A stretch of 64,000 bases of DNA from Paenibacillus gallinarum (GCF_014836635.1 NZ_JACSQL010000002.1:620001-684000); one strand, 5' to 3'. Counted from the first letter of the stretch, positions 17,280 to 26,758 are shown. The notes: generated by a model from the sequence alone, not told the origin. Made by a program: numbers and translations.

Positions 17280-18758
17280 TTGGAAAAAGTAGACATTTTC
17301 AAAGACATTGCTGAGCGAACCGGTGGAGACATTTATCTCGGAGTAGTCGGTGCAGTTCGCACAGGAAAATCAACATTTATCAAACGATTTATGGAAACCA
17401 TTGTTTTACCTAACATTACTAACGAGGCAGACAGAGTAAGGGCAATCGATGAACTTCCGCAAAGTGCAGCTGGAAAAACAATTATGACCACCGAACCTAA
17501 ATTTGTTCCTAACAGTGCCGTACAGATTAAAGTAGCCGATGGCCTTGACGTTAATGTTCGTCTTGTGGATTGTGTAGGATATGCGGTTGAAGGAGCCAAA
17601 GGTTATGAAGATGAAAATGGCCCTCGCATGATTTCTACACCGTGGTTTGAAGAACCTATTCCTTTTCAAGAAGCAGCAGAGATTGGGACACGAAAAGTCA
17701 TTCAGGAACATTCTACACTCGGTGTAGTGGTTACGACAGATGGTACGATTGCGGAGATTGCACGTGAATCCTATGTGGAATCCGAAGAAAGAGTCATCGC
17801 TGAACTGAAAGAAGTAGGTAAACCTTTTGTTCTCATCATAAACTCAACAAAGCCTAAGGGCGAAGAAGCATTGCAACTTCGTGCTGAACTTGCTGAAAAA
17901 TATGATGTACCTGTCATGACGTTAAGTGCTGCAACAATGACAGAAGAGGATGTTACAGGTGTACTTCGAGAGGTATTATATGAATTCCCGGTTCACGAGG
18001 TAAATGTAAATTTACCAAGCTGGGTTATGGTGCTGAATGAAAATCACTGGCTGCGTGCAAGTTACGAGAACTCGGTTCGGGATACGGTAAAAGATATTCG
18101 CAGATTAAGAGATGTGGATCACGTGGTGTCTCAGTTCATGGAATATGAGTTTATTGAAAGAGCAGGACTGAGTGGAATGAATATGGGGCAAGGTGTTGCG
18201 GAGATTGATCTCTATGCACCAGATGAGCTTTATGATCAAATTTTATATGAAGTAGTGGGAATTGAGATCAGAGGTAAGGATCATCTCTTGCAATTGATGC
18301 AGGATTTCTCCCACGCTAAAAAAGAATATGACCGTTTTGCAGAAGCACTAGAAATGGTCAAAACAACAGGTTACGGAATTGCTGCTCCATCGCTGGCTGA
18401 AATGGCTTTGGATGAACCTGAGCTTATCCGTCAAGGAACAAGATTTGGAGTTAGACTGAAAGCGACAGCACCATCGATCCACATGATTCGTGTCGATGTA
18501 GAGTCTGAATTTGCACCGATCATTGGTACAGAGAAACAGAGTGAGGAACTGGTCCGATATCTCATGCAGGATTTCGAGAATGATCCAATCAAAGTATGGG
18601 ATTCAGATATGTTTGGTCGTTCCCTGCATTCCATTGTAAGGGAAGGTATTCAAGGTAAAATCGCCATGATGCCGGATAATGCAAGGTATAAACTCCAAGA
18701 GACTCTTGGACGAATTATTAACGAAGGTTCTGGCGGACTTATAGCAATCATATTGTAA
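17280..18758 (+). CDS. spoIVA: Spore coat morphogenetic ATPase SpoIVA
   Basis: This 492-residue protein has the same length as B. subtilis SpoIVA and is very similar throughout. It polymerises with ATP hydrolysis on the outer forespore membrane to form the coat basement layer. The Walker A is VGAVRTGKST (near residue 24-33), the middle domain and the C-terminus GSGGLIAIIL are conserved. The TTG at 17280 follows TAGGAGGGG and gives the family N-terminus MEKVDIFKDIAERTGGD; the ATG at 17259 overlaps the ribosome binding site. Two sigma-E-like promoters lie upstream. Confidence 0.98.
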   Translation: MEKVDIFKDIAERTGGDIYLGVVGAVRTGKSTFIKRFMETIVLPNITNEADRVRAIDELPQSAAGKTIMTTEPKFVPNSAVQIKVADGLDVNVRLVDCVGYAVEGAKGYEDENGPRMISTPWFEEPIPFQEAAEIGTRKVIQEHSTLGVVVTTDGTIAEIARESYVESEERVIAELKEVGKPFVLIINSTKPKGEEALQLRAELAEKYDVPVMTLSAATMTEEDVTGVLREVLYEFPVHEVNVNLPSWVMVLNENHWLRASYENSVRDTVKDIRRLRDVDHVVSQFMEYEFIERAGLSGMNMGQGVAEIDLYAPDELYDQILYEVVGIEIRGKDHLLQLMQDFSHAKKEYDRFAEALEMVKTTGYGIAAPSLAEMALDEPELIRQGTRFGVRLKATAPSIHMIRVDVESEFAPIIGTEKQSEELVRYLMQDFENDPIKVWDSDMFGRSLHSIVREGIQGKIAMMPDNARYKLQETLGRIINEGSGGLIAIIL

Positions 18759-18785
18759 TTCATGGCCTGGCCCATAGATTTACCA

Positions 18786-18826
18786 CCAAAATAACCGTAA
18801 GGGTATCTCCCTTTCGGTTATTTTGT
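18786..18826 (+). terminator. Strong terminator after spoIVA
   Basis: AAATAACCG plus TAAGGG pairs with CCCTT plus CGGTTATTT around a TATCT loop, giving a long stable stem. Confidence 0.8.
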
Positions 18827-18913
18827 GTATCTTAGCTCGCTACCAAAATAGGGGAAATAAGCAAATAGTAGTGTGACTTTTTATCAATTTTGACCCAAGA
18901 ACGGTGATTCTAC

Positions 18914-19099
18914 TTGAAATTGTGTTCTGACTGTATTACTATAAACCTTGTTCCGCTTGAGGATATAGATTCTCTTGAAGTAACAAAAGAAGAATTGGGT
19001 CTCATGCGGAGAAAGTTTGAACCTATGAACAATATCATTGGGAATAGGTATATCTTATGTATATTTTGTGATGAAATGGGAACAAAGTATAACACTTAG
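18914..19099 (+). CDS. Possible small zinc-binding protein (61 aa, two CxxC pairs)
   Basis: A TTG-initiated frame encodes 61 residues with C4-x2-C7 near the N-terminus and C49-x2-C52 near the C-terminus, separated by an acidic helix. GGTGATTC, complementary to the 16S tail, lies about 6 nt before the TTG. The frame on the opposite strand has similar length, so coding status is uncertain. The metal-ligand spacing and ribosome site favour the + strand. It lies between spoIVA and hbs. Confidence 0.45.
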   Translation: MKLCSDCITINLVPLEDIDSLEVTKEELGLMRRKFEPMNNIIGNRYILCIFCDEMGTKYNT

Positions 19100-19125
19100 A
19101 TAATAATCTCAGGAGGTGAATTGAC

Positions 19126-19398
19126 TTGAATAAATCTGATCTGATCACACAAGTAGCTGAATCTACTGAATTGCCTAAGAAAGATGTGACTAAAGCGGTT
19201 GATGCCGTTTTTGAAGCTATTTCTGAAGCATTGCAAAAAGGTGACAAAGTACAACTCGTTGGTTTTGGTAACTTTGAAGTACGCGAGCGTTCTGCACGTA
19301 AAGGACGTAACCCGCAAACAGGTGAGGAAATCGAAATTCCAGCGAGCAAAATTCCTGCTTTTAAACCAGGTAAAGCGCTCAAAGACGGAATCAAATAA
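19126..19398 (+). CDS. hbs: HU-family DNA-binding protein
   Basis: This 90-residue nucleoid protein has the full HU signature: [12 protein letters not shown] at the start, the [13 protein letters not shown] helix, [21 protein letters not shown] with the DNA-intercalating beta arm, and [12 protein letters not shown] at the end. The TTG start lies 8 nt after AGGAGGTGA. The order spoIVA-hbs-mtrB is as in B. subtilis, except that folE (mtrA) is missing between hbs and mtrB. Confidence 0.97.
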   Translation: MNKSDLITQVAESTELPKKDVTKAVDAVFEAISEALQKGDKVQLVGFGNFEVRERSARKGRNPQTGEEIEIPASKIPAFKPGKALKDGIK

Positions 19399-19423
19399 GA
19401 TTTCTACATACTCTTATGTAATC

Positions 19424-19460
19424 GAAAAGTCCGTGAATTCGTTCACGGCTTTTTTCTTTT
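19424..19460 (+). terminator. Intrinsic terminator after hbs
   Basis: CCGTGAATTCGTTCACGG with flanking AAAAG/CTTTT and a T run. Confidence 0.88.
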
Positions 19461-19481
19461 TATTAGGAAGGGGTGAAGTTC

Positions 19482-19706
19482 ATGGAAGGTCCGATCAACA
19501 ACGGAGATTATATCGTGATCAAGGCAAAAGAAAACGGTGTTCATGTCATTGGTTTGACACGAGGTCATGATACCCGGTTCCACCATACGGAGAAGCTCGA
19601 TCAGGGTGAAGTTCTCATCGCACAATTTACAGATCATACCTCTGCTATTAAAATTCGCGGCAAAGCAGAAGTCATGACAAAACACGGTGTTATTGAATCA
19701 GATTAA
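19482..19706 (+). CDS. mtrB: trp RNA-binding attenuation protein (TRAP)
   Basis: This 74-residue protein matches [33 protein letters not shown] and [14 protein letters not shown]. The residues known in B. subtilis to contact RNA are all present: the Lys in HHTEK and the Lys and Arg in AIKIRG. TRAP forms an 11-subunit ring that, with tryptophan bound, wraps GAG/UAG repeats in the trp leader. A matching 11-triplet site is found at 29873-29944. ATG 19482 follows GGAAGGGG; the GTG at 19473 overlaps it. Own terminator follows. No folE upstream and no anti-TRAP gene in the window. Confidence 0.95.
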   Translation: MEGPINNGDYIVIKAKENGVHVIGLTRGHDTRFHHTEKLDQGEVLIAQFTDHTSAIKIRGKAEVMTKHGVIESD

Positions 19707-19743
19707 TAAGAAGAACGGGATATCAGAATCCCATCTTCATTTT

Positions 19744-19771
19744 AAAAAGCAGGCATAGCCTGTTTTTTTCG
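19744..19771 (+). terminator. Intrinsic terminator after mtrB
   Basis: AAAAAGCAGGC and GCCTGTTTTTT pair around a short ATA loop, followed by a T run. Confidence 0.85.
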
Positions 19772-19835
19772 TTGTACAATAGAGTATGGGCCTTCTGTTT
19801 GATGTTTACACTAAGAAGGACAGGAGGTCTATCTA

Positions 19836-20390
19836 TTGAAAAAAAGAAGAGTATTACCCCTTGTTCTCGTCATGTCACTTGGTGCAGTGGTGCTTTTGTC
19901 CACGTTTGTTACGGGGCAAAGTGCGAAGTGGATAGCAGAAGAATCAAAAGAAGTCCTTTCGGCAAATGAACAATTAACACTAACTGATAAAAATTTGGTT
20001 GACGCTTTACATGATCTTTCTTTACATACGCCGATCAGTAAAGTGAAATGGAGTGAAAATGTGCTGACTCTGGACCTTAAAGCAACAGGGAACTCCATCA
20101 TACCTTCCGACATTTATATAGATATTGCTAGTATCGCATCCTTTTCGATGGAACGAACGAACAACGTAAATCAGCTTATGCTCCGCGTGCTTGCGGAAGA
20201 TGAATGGGCAGGGAAGAGGCATTTACTTCTCTCTGCAGATATAAAACGCACGGAATGGAATAGAGAAGCGTTGATGAAGTTAAGAGAATGGAAAAATTGG
20301 GCATTGCCTGATGAACTGATTCAAAGGTTTCATATGACAGAGACAAATCTGTGGCGTGAGCAGTTTATTTCCTCTGAAAACGGTTATTGA
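19836..20390 (+). CDS. Uncharacterised membrane-anchored protein upstream of hepS
   Basis: This 184-residue protein has a Lys/Arg N-terminus and one hydrophobic helix (about residues 7-26), then a soluble part I do not recognise. It is probably extracytoplasmic. TTG 19836 has a good AGGAGG 8 nt upstream. It has its own gap from hepS with a small GC hairpin (ATGCC/GGCAT) after the stop, so it may be a separate unit. No function proposed. Confidence 0.7.
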   Translation: MKKRRVLPLVLVMSLGAVVLLSTFVTGQSAKWIAEESKEVLSANEQLTLTDKNLVDALHDLSLHTPISKVKWSENVLTLDLKATGNSIIPSDIYIDIASIASFSMERTNNVNQLMLRVLAEDEWAGKRHLLLSADIKRTEWNREALMKLREWKNWALPDELIQRFHMTETNLWREQFISSENGY

Positions 20391-20413
20391 TGCCTGTGCG
20401 GGCATAAGAAACA

Positions 20414-20422
20414 TATGTTATA
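20414..20422 (+). promoter_or_regulatory. Extended -10 promoter candidate for the hepS operon
   Basis: TGTTATAAT lies about 60 nt before hepS. No convincing -35 box is seen, so it would depend on the extended -10. Confidence 0.4.
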
Positions 20423-20483
20423 ATAGATAAGATTGTGACGAAGATGATTGAATATTTTTGAATGAACGCTCGGAGGATTTATA

Positions 20484-21335
20484 ATGATTTCATACCGCGT
20501 AGCAAATCTTGCAAAAAAATATACGGATTATGATATGATACAGCGGCATACGGATTTGCCGACGTTTCCTAATAGCCGTGTACAATTGCTTTACACGTTT
20601 TTGAACCAAGGGCAGAGACATTCAGTTGAGGACAGCGAACTCTTTTCCTTAGTTACAGCACTTGTACAAATGGGACTAGATACGCATGAAATGATTGATG
20701 TTCAGGAAGAAAATCTTGGAGAGCAGGATATGCGTTCTCGTCAGTTAAAAGTGCTTGGAGGCGATTTTTTTAGTTCGCGGTTTTATCAATTGCTAGCGCA
20801 AGCCGGTCATATATCGGTTATTGCATCGTTAAGTGATGGGATCTGCCGATTAAATGAACGGAAAATGAGCCTTTATGACCGAATGAAGAAACAAAAGGTT
20901 TCCTCCGAAGAATATGTGCAAGAATCGGTACAGCTGAAGAAGCAGCTGTTTCTTTCTTTTCAGAACATAATTTCGGAAGAGCAAGCTGAGCTATATGACC
21001 GGCTTCTAACGTCGATTAGTCTTTTGGATACGCTTGTTGAAGAACGAGAACTTGCAAACGATGTTGAACGTTCAAAATCAAGATTCGCTTATTTACATGT
21101 TTATGAGAATGAAACTTCGGATGTACGCTCTACCTTGGCAAAAGGGATGGTTACGCCGTCCGAGTGGAATGAACTGATTAGTAAGCATAAAACAATCGAA
21201 GTGCTGACGAAGAAGATAGATCAGTCCGTACTTTCGGTTCAAGGTTTATTAGAGAATCATGTGCACGATCATGTGCTTTGTGAAGAACTAAAGACCCTCT
21301 TAGAACCCTATTTCTTATATAGGGCGAGTGCATAA
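20484..21335 (+). CDS. hepS: Heptaprenyl diphosphate synthase subunit I
   Basis: This 283-residue, mostly helical protein corresponds to HepS/GerCA, the small non-catalytic subunit that controls chain length of the heptaprenyl diphosphate synthase. It lacks DDxxD motifs, as expected. Its partner HepT is encoded about 3.1 kb downstream in the same transcription unit, and menG is next. The ATG follows CGGAGGA. The product supplies the C35 side chain of menaquinone-7. Confidence 0.85.
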   Translation: MISYRVANLAKKYTDYDMIQRHTDLPTFPNSRVQLLYTFLNQGQRHSVEDSELFSLVTALVQMGLDTHEMIDVQEENLGEQDMRSRQLKVLGGDFFSSRFYQLLAQAGHISVIASLSDGICRLNERKMSLYDRMKKQKVSSEEYVQESVQLKKQLFLSFQNIISEEQAELYDRLLTSISLLDTLVEERELANDVERSKSRFAYLHVYENETSDVRSTLAKGMVTPSEWNELISKHKTIEVLTKKIDQSVLSVQGLLENHVHDHVLCEELKTLLEPYFLYRASA

Positions 21336-21380
21336 GTTTATTGTTCGATAATGAAAAGTGAATAAAGGTGGTATTTATAC

Positions 21381-22109
21381 ATGCAGCATGGGGGGAACAA
21401 GCCGAAGGAACAGTACGTCCATTCGGTTTTTCAGAGTATTGCTGGTAAGTATGATGTAATGAATGACACGCTTAGCTTTAGACGGCATAAGGCCTGGCGC
21501 AAATTTACAATGAAAAAAATGAATGTACAGCCTGGACAAACAGCACTCGATGTCTGCTGTGGTACATGTGACTGGACGCTCGCACTTGCAGAAGCAAGTG
21601 AAACGGGTCACATCGAAGGACTTGATTTTAGCAGCAATATGCTGGAAGTAGGTCAGCGTAAAGTTGAAAAACTAGGCCGTAAACAGCAGATTACGCTGGT
21701 TCAAGGTAATGCGATGAGTTTGCCTTATGAAGATAATAGCTTTGATTACGTAACGATTGGCTTCGGTCTTCGTAATGTGCCGGATATCAAACAAGTATTA
21801 AACGAAATGCAACGTGTAGTAAAACCAGGAGGGAAGGTCGTCTGTCTGGAACTTTCCAAACCTACCTGGCAGCCGTTTAAAGGTTTGTATTATTTTTATT
21901 TCAGAAATATGCTCCCTTTTATTGCCAAGCTGTTAGCGAAGCGTTATGAACAGTACAAATGGTTACCTGACTCCCTTATGATGTTTCCTGGAAGAGCGGA
22001 ACTCGAACAGATTTTCAAAGAGACCGGCTTACAAAACGTCACTTCCTTTGCCTTGACGGGCGGAATAGCAGCATTACATATCGGGATCAAGGAGAGTCAG
22101 CATGTTTAA
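21381..22109 (+). CDS. menG: Demethylmenaquinone methyltransferase
   Basis: This 242-residue SAM-dependent methyltransferase of the UbiE/MenG family performs the last step of menaquinone synthesis. Motif I is [16 protein letters not shown] (the usual DxxxGTGD with a Cys variation), and [13 protein letters not shown] and [10 protein letters not shown] are family signatures. It overlaps the UbiA-like gene by 8 nt. In Bacillus it sits directly between hepS and hepT; here three extra genes follow before hepT. Confidence 0.95.
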   Translation: MQHGGNKPKEQYVHSVFQSIAGKYDVMNDTLSFRRHKAWRKFTMKKMNVQPGQTALDVCCGTCDWTLALAEASETGHIEGLDFSSNMLEVGQRKVEKLGRKQQITLVQGNAMSLPYEDNSFDYVTIGFGLRNVPDIKQVLNEMQRVVKPGGKVVCLELSKPTWQPFKGLYYFYFRNMLPFIAKLLAKRYEQYKWLPDSLMMFPGRAELEQIFKETGLQNVTSFALTGGIAALHIGIKESQHV

Positions 22110-22968
22110 GAAAATTGGTATATTTCTAGAAATGATTAAAATTGAGCACACGCTGTTTGCATTGCCTTTTGCATTTATGGGTGCTGTGCTTGGATCGACA
22201 GAAATAAATGGCCATCTACCGAGTTGGGCTCAGATTGGCTGGGTACTGCTCGCTATGATTGGTGCGCGCAGCGCCGCTTTCGGACTCAATCGGATGATAG
22301 ACCGTGTGATTGACGCGAAGAACCCTAGAACGGCTGGACGAGCCATTCCAGCAGGGCTTCTCAGAATTAGTGAAGTTGTTATTTTTGTAATTATCTCTTT
22401 TATTTTATTATTTTGGGCAGCATCACAGCTTAATCCGCTTTCGGTAAAACTTCTTCCGATTGCTGTATTTATGCTCGTTATTTACTCTTATACAAAACGG
22501 TTTACATGGGCTTGCCATATCGTACTAGGTTTTACTATTGCCCTTGCTCCGCTTGGCGGATGGGTCGCAGTAACAGGTGAAATTAACCTGAGCAGTCTTG
22601 TGCTTTTTGTAGCTGCCGCTTTTTGGACAGCTGGTTTTGATATTATTTATGCGTGCCAGGATATTGAATTTGATAGAGAAGAAGGCGTGTACTCCATTCC
22701 TTCGCGTTTTGGTATCGCTGGGGCATTGACTATTGCAAAAGTATTTCACCTCATTACCGCAGTTGGATTTATTGGCTTATTCTTTATTACAGGTTTAAGC
22801 TGGATTTATGCAGTAGGAATCTTGATCTCTTGTGCGCTGCTCGTTTATGAGCATTACATTGTGACACCGAGTGATCTAAGTCGTTTACAGACAGCTTTCT
22901 TTACTCTGAACAGTGTAGTCAGCATTGTAATCTTTGTCTTTACTTTGATTGATGTGGTGGTGTTTTAA
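22102..22968 (+). CDS. UbiA-family prenyltransferase (MqnP-like)
   Basis: This 288-residue membrane prenyltransferase has about eight helices and both Asp-rich motifs of the UbiA family: [19 protein letters not shown] (first) and [16 protein letters not shown] (second). It should join the polyprenyl chain from HepS/HepT to an aromatic acid. Given the neighbouring UbiX-like and MqnA genes, the likely acceptor is the dihydroxynaphthoate product of the futalosine route (MqnP role) rather than 4-hydroxybenzoate. The start ATG follows AAGGAGAG. Confidence 0.9.
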   Translation: MFKKIGIFLEMIKIEHTLFALPFAFMGAVLGSTEINGHLPSWAQIGWVLLAMIGARSAAFGLNRMIDRVIDAKNPRTAGRAIPAGLLRISEVVIFVIISFILLFWAASQLNPLSVKLLPIAVFMLVIYSYTKRFTWACHIVLGFTIALAPLGGWVAVTGEINLSSLVLFVAAAFWTAGFDIIYACQDIEFDREEGVYSIPSRFGIAGALTIAKVFHLITAVGFIGLFFITGLSWIYAVGILISCALLVYEHYIVTPSDLSRLQTAFFTLNSVVSIVIFVFTLIDVVVF

Positions 22969-22969
22969 C

Positions 22970-23578
22970 TTGACAGCAAATCGGTTGAAAAGACTTGCCG
23001 TAGGTATTACAGGGGCAAGCGGCAGTATATACGGAATACGGCTGATTGAAACTTTACTTGATCAGGCCTATGAAGTGCACCTTGTCGTATCAAATGCAGG
23101 CTGGCGTGTCATAAAAGAAGAACTAGGCTGGAACGTTACGGACCGGGAAGGGATTTTGAACGAGAAGTTCGGGAGCCGTCCCGGTTCTCTTGTTTATCAT
23201 CCCGTAAATGACATCGGGGCTTCGATCGCAAGCGGGTCATTTTTAATGGACGGGATGATCATTATGCCATGTTCCATGGGTACCTTATCAGCCATTGCTC
23301 ACGGAGCCTCGGATAATCTGATGGCTCGCGCGGCAGATGTAATGATGAAAGAGGGCCGTTCTTTAGTTTTGGTTCCGAGAGAGACGCCGCTTCATGCGAT
23401 ACATCTCGAAAATATGTTGAAGCTCTCTCGCCTTGGAGTCAAAATGATTCCTGCGATGCCGGCCTTTTATTACCATCCCAAAACGATGGATGATTTAATT
23501 AATTTCCTTGTTGGGAAAGTACTAGATACTCTTCATATAGAGCATGAACTGTTTACGAGATGGGGGGAGACAACTTGA
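22970..23578 (+). CDS. UbiX-family flavin prenyltransferase
   Basis: This 202-residue protein begins LAVGITGASGSIYGIRL, the signature flavin-binding loop of UbiX/Pad1-type enzymes, with the later SGSFLMDGMIIMPCSMGTL and LVPRETPLHAIHLENM segments. UbiX makes prenylated FMN for a UbiD-type decarboxylase; in the futalosine pathway UbiX- and UbiD-like proteins act after MqnD. No ubiD is in this window. A TTG at 22970 just after the upstream stop is the best start, though its ribosome site is weak. Confidence 0.9.
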   Translation: MTANRLKRLAVGITGASGSIYGIRLIETLLDQAYEVHLVVSNAGWRVIKEELGWNVTDREGILNEKFGSRPGSLVYHPVNDIGASIASGSFLMDGMIIMPCSMGTLSAIAHGASDNLMARAADVMMKEGRSLVLVPRETPLHAIHLENMLKLSRLGVKMIPAMPAFYYHPKTMDDLINFLVGKVLDTLHIEHELFTRWGETT

Positions 23579-24435
23579 ATACACACAACAAAACCGTTCT
23601 CGGTAAGATTAGTTATACCAATGCTTGGCCTATCTTTCATTACTTTGATCCCAAGAAACTTACCCATCCAGTCGAGATGGTCACAGAAGTCCCCGCTGTA
23701 CTAAATCAAAGAATACATGAAGGTACACTTGATCTGAGTGCGATGTCTTCTTTTGCTTATGGTATGGAATCAAAACGTCTAATGGTGTTGCCAGATATAT
23801 CGGTCAGCAGTAAAGGCGAAGTGAAATCGATTTTACTTTTTAGTAAAAAGAAAATAGAAGATCTAGGTAGTGGAACAATCGCTCTGACAAATACGTCGGC
23901 TACTTCTGTGAATTTATTGAAAATACTACTGACGAAGTTTTACAAATTGAGTCCAGCGTATATTTCGCTGGAACCGGATCTGCCCTCTATGATGGAGCAT
24001 GCAGATGCAGCTTTATTGATTGGCGATTCTGCGATACAGGCATCTTGGACAGATCATGGCTATTATGTGTATGATCTGGGCGAGAGATGGTTTCATTTCA
24101 CGAACCAAAGTATGACTTTTGCGGTATGGGCTGTTTCATCCGATTATGCAAACTGTCATAGTGAAGTGATTCATGAGATCTCAGATGCTTTTATATCAAG
24201 TAAAGCAAAGATTTTGCAAGAACTTACTCCGGTTATAGATGAAGCGATACAAAAAATCGGAGGAACGAAATCTTATTGGTATGATTATTTTACGAATTTA
24301 TGTTACGATTTTGGTGAAAATGAGTTGCAGGGTCTGCAACTGTATTTCCGTTATGCACATGAGCTTGGTCTCATGGAGCATGAGGTCCGGCTGGATCTCT
24401 GGAATGAGAATAAGCTGATACGGGTGACGGAATGA
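23575..24435 (+). CDS. mqnA: Chorismate dehydratase MqnA (futalosine pathway)
   Basis: This 286-residue protein has the periplasmic-binding-protein-like fold of MqnA: GKISYTNAWPIFHYF at the start, the DLSAMSSFAYGM segment and the ALLIGDSAIQ motif. MqnA converts chorismate to 3-enolpyruvyl-benzoate, the entry to futalosine-dependent menaquinone synthesis. The TTG at 23575 overlaps the UbiX-like stop by 4 nt after GGGGGGAG. It overlaps hepT by 4 nt. Its substrate is made by aroC, 2.7 kb downstream. Confidence 0.92.
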   Translation: MNTHNKTVLGKISYTNAWPIFHYFDPKKLTHPVEMVTEVPAVLNQRIHEGTLDLSAMSSFAYGMESKRLMVLPDISVSSKGEVKSILLFSKKKIEDLGSGTIALTNTSATSVNLLKILLTKFYKLSPAYISLEPDLPSMMEHADAALLIGDSAIQASWTDHGYYVYDLGERWFHFTNQSMTFAVWAVSSDYANCHSEVIHEISDAFISSKAKILQELTPVIDEAIQKIGGTKSYWYDYFTNLCYDFGENELQGLQLYFRYAHELGLMEHEVRLDLWNENKLIRVTE

Positions 24436-25406
24436 AACTACTGGATATTTTGACTGAACTAAAAAAAGATATGAAGTACATCGAGAAAGAATTGTATAAA
24501 AGTGTGGAAACGGATCAGAAGCTACTTGATGAGACTTCTTTACACTTGCTGAAAGCGGGCGGAAAAAGGCTGCGTCCCGTCTTTGTTTTGCTGGGCGGTA
24601 AATTCGGAACCTATGATATTGAAGTGCTCAAACATATCGCTGTTCCGCTAGAACTCATTCATTCTTCTTCTCTTGTACATGATGATGTGATTGATAACGC
24701 GAAGACGCGTCGCGGACAATTGACTGTGAAATCCAAATGGGATAATCGAATTGCGATGTACACAGGAGATTACATTTATGCAAGAGCAATGCTCATGATT
24801 ACGGAACTTCCGAATCCGCTGATTCATCAGACCATGGCAAAAGCGATGGTTCAGATGACCATTGGTGAAATGGAACAAATCCGGGATTTCTTCAATACGG
24901 ATCAGAGCATTCGAAATTACTTACTTCGCATTCGCCGGAAGACGGCTTTACTGATTGCGATCAGTTGCCAACTTGGAGCCGTGGCTGCGGGAGCTTCCAG
25001 TGATATTTGTAGACGCTTATACAGCTATGGTTACAATGTGGGGATGGCATTTCAAATTCAGGATGACCTGCTGGACCTTAGAGGAACAGAGAAACAGCTT
25101 GGTAAACCGCCGGGAAGTGATATGCTTCAAGGTAACATTACAATACCCGTCATTTATGCGTTACAGGATGAGAAGATTAGACCCGATTTGTTGCAGCTGA
25201 TTGCTAACATTCGTGATGGGAATGATATGGGTAGTGTTCGTGCTGCAGTGGGTATGATTAAAGAGAGTGCGGGAATGACTAAAGCGGAGGAGCTTGCTGA
25301 CCGATATATGAATAAAGCTCTTGATGCCTTGGAAGGACTTCCTGACATCAAGACAAAGAAAAATTTGCGGGATATCGCTCACTTTGTCGTAAAACGTTCA
25401 TATTAA
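24432..25406 (+). CDS. hepT: Heptaprenyl diphosphate synthase subunit II
   Basis: This 324-residue trans-prenyltransferase carries the first Asp-rich motif HDDVIDNAKTRRG (near residue 85) and the second FQIQDDLLDL (near 210), the Mg/diphosphate sites of the family. With HepS it makes all-trans heptaprenyl diphosphate for menaquinone-7. It overlaps mqnA (ATGA). It is followed by ndk after an 80-nt gap. Confidence 0.95.
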   Translation: MKLLDILTELKKDMKYIEKELYKSVETDQKLLDETSLHLLKAGGKRLRPVFVLLGGKFGTYDIEVLKHIAVPLELIHSSSLVHDDVIDNAKTRRGQLTVKSKWDNRIAMYTGDYIYARAMLMITELPNPLIHQTMAKAMVQMTIGEMEQIRDFFNTDQSIRNYLLRIRRKTALLIAISCQLGAVAAGASSDICRRLYSYGYNVGMAFQIQDDLLDLRGTEKQLGKPPGSDMLQGNITIPVIYALQDEKIRPDLLQLIANIRDGNDMGSVRAAVGMIKESAGMTKAEELADRYMNKALDALEGLPDIKTKKNLRDIAHFVVKRSY

Positions 25407-25485
25407 TCAGGCAGGAAGATGTTCTCACTAAGTCGAAAGCTTACCAAAGCAGTGCATTCATAACTAAGCCTGGAGGAGAATACAC

Positions 25486-25929
25486 ATGGAACGTACTTTT
25501 TTGATGGTGAAACCAGATGGCGTACAACGTGGACTAATCGGACGAATTGTAAGTCGCTTTGAAGATAAGGGTTTTAAACTGGTTGCAGGTAAATTCGTAC
25601 AGATGACTGAAGAACAAGCAAAACGTCATTATGCGGAGCATGAAGGCAAGCCTTTCTTTGATGAACTCGTGTCCTTTATTACTTCAGGCCCGGTCTTTGC
25701 CATGGTATGGGAAGGCGAAGATGTGATTGAACTTGCTCGGGTGGTCATTGGGAAAACCAAAGTGAAAGAGGCGCTCCCTGGAACGATTCGCGGGGATTTT
25801 GCGGCAGTTACTCCGCATAATCTAATTCATGGTGCTGATTCTCCTGAAAGTGCAGCTCGTGAGCTTTCTAACTTCTTTAATGAGGCTGAACTGGTATCTT
25901 ACAGTAAAACGATTGCTGCCTGGACATAA
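25486..25929 (+). CDS. ndk: Nucleoside diphosphate kinase
   Basis: This 147-residue enzyme transfers gamma-phosphate between nucleoside di- and triphosphates through a phospho-His. The active-site segment [15 protein letters not shown] (His near residue 115) and the start [15 protein letters not shown] are diagnostic. GGAGGAG precedes the ATG. The hepT-ndk-cheR order matches B. subtilis. Confidence 0.98.
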   Translation: MERTFLMVKPDGVQRGLIGRIVSRFEDKGFKLVAGKFVQMTEEQAKRHYAEHEGKPFFDELVSFITSGPVFAMVWEGEDVIELARVVIGKTKVKEALPGTIRGDFAAVTPHNLIHGADSPESAARELSNFFNEAELVSYSKTIAAWT

Positions 25930-25963
25930 ACGAGTGATCTTTCCGTAAGAAGGAAGGAATCAA

Positions 25964-26758
25964 ATGTCACTGCTTGAAAAAGGTACGGAACAGGATGACT
26001 ATGTTCTGTTTATTCATAAGATCAAGACAGCTACTGGAATTGATCTTGCTCAGTATAAAGAAGCTCAAATGAAGCGGCGGTTGACTACCCTTAGGTTAAG
26101 ACATGGGTACGATTCTTTTGCCGCTTTTTTTGAAGGGATGGAACAGAATAAAGCACTTTTTCTAGATTTTCTAGATCGAATGACGATTAATGTGTCTGAA
26201 TTTTGGAGGAATCGGAATCGGTGGGAAGTACTGCAAAACACATTGCTTCCTTCCCTTACTTCCCATCTTCCGCTTAAAGTATGGAGTGCTGCTTGTTCTA
26301 CGGGAGAAGAGCCTTATACACTGGCAATGATTCTTGATACGGCTGGTTTGCTTTCAAGTAGTAAAATTATAGCCACTGACATTGATGATGGGGCTTTGGC
26401 GAGGGCACAGCAAGGTACATATTTGGAACGTTCCTTAAAGGAAGTTCCTGAGCAGGTAGTCAAAAAATACTTCATACCTGAGGGATTGCATTATAAAATC
26501 GATCCTAAACTTGCGGCAGCTGTCCATTTTAGTAAACAAAACTTGCTAATGGATTCCTTTGAGGACGGGTTTGATTTGATTGTGTGCCGAAATGTGATGA
26601 TCTATTTTACAGAAGAAGCGAAGCATGTGCTTTATCAGAAATTTGCAAATGCACTTCGTCCTGGCGGGATTTTATTTGTGGGAAGTACGGAACAAATTTT
26701 CTCACCGGGAGAGTACGGCCTTGAAGGAGCAGAGACATTTTTCTATCGTAAAAAATAA
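25964..26758 (+). CDS. cheR: Chemotaxis protein methyltransferase
   Basis: This 264-residue SAM-dependent methyltransferase adds methyl groups to glutamates of chemoreceptors. An N-terminal helical domain (KRRLTTLRLRHG, near 38-50) precedes the catalytic domain with VWSAACSTGEEPYTLAM (SAM motif I), ATDIDDGAL and FDLIVCRNVMIYF. The GGAAGGAA site precedes the ATG. No other chemotaxis gene is nearby, as in Bacillus where cheR stands in this locus. Confidence 0.95.
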   Translation: MSLLEKGTEQDDYVLFIHKIKTATGIDLAQYKEAQMKRRLTTLRLRHGYDSFAAFFEGMEQNKALFLDFLDRMTINVSEFWRNRNRWEVLQNTLLPSLTSHLPLKVWSAACSTGEEPYTLAMILDTAGLLSSSKIIATDIDDGALARAQQGTYLERSLKEVPEQVVKKYFIPEGLHYKIDPKLAAAVHFSKQNLLMDSFEDGFDLIVCRNVMIYFTEEAKHVLYQKFANALRPGGILFVGSTEQIFSPGEYGLEGAETFFYRKK

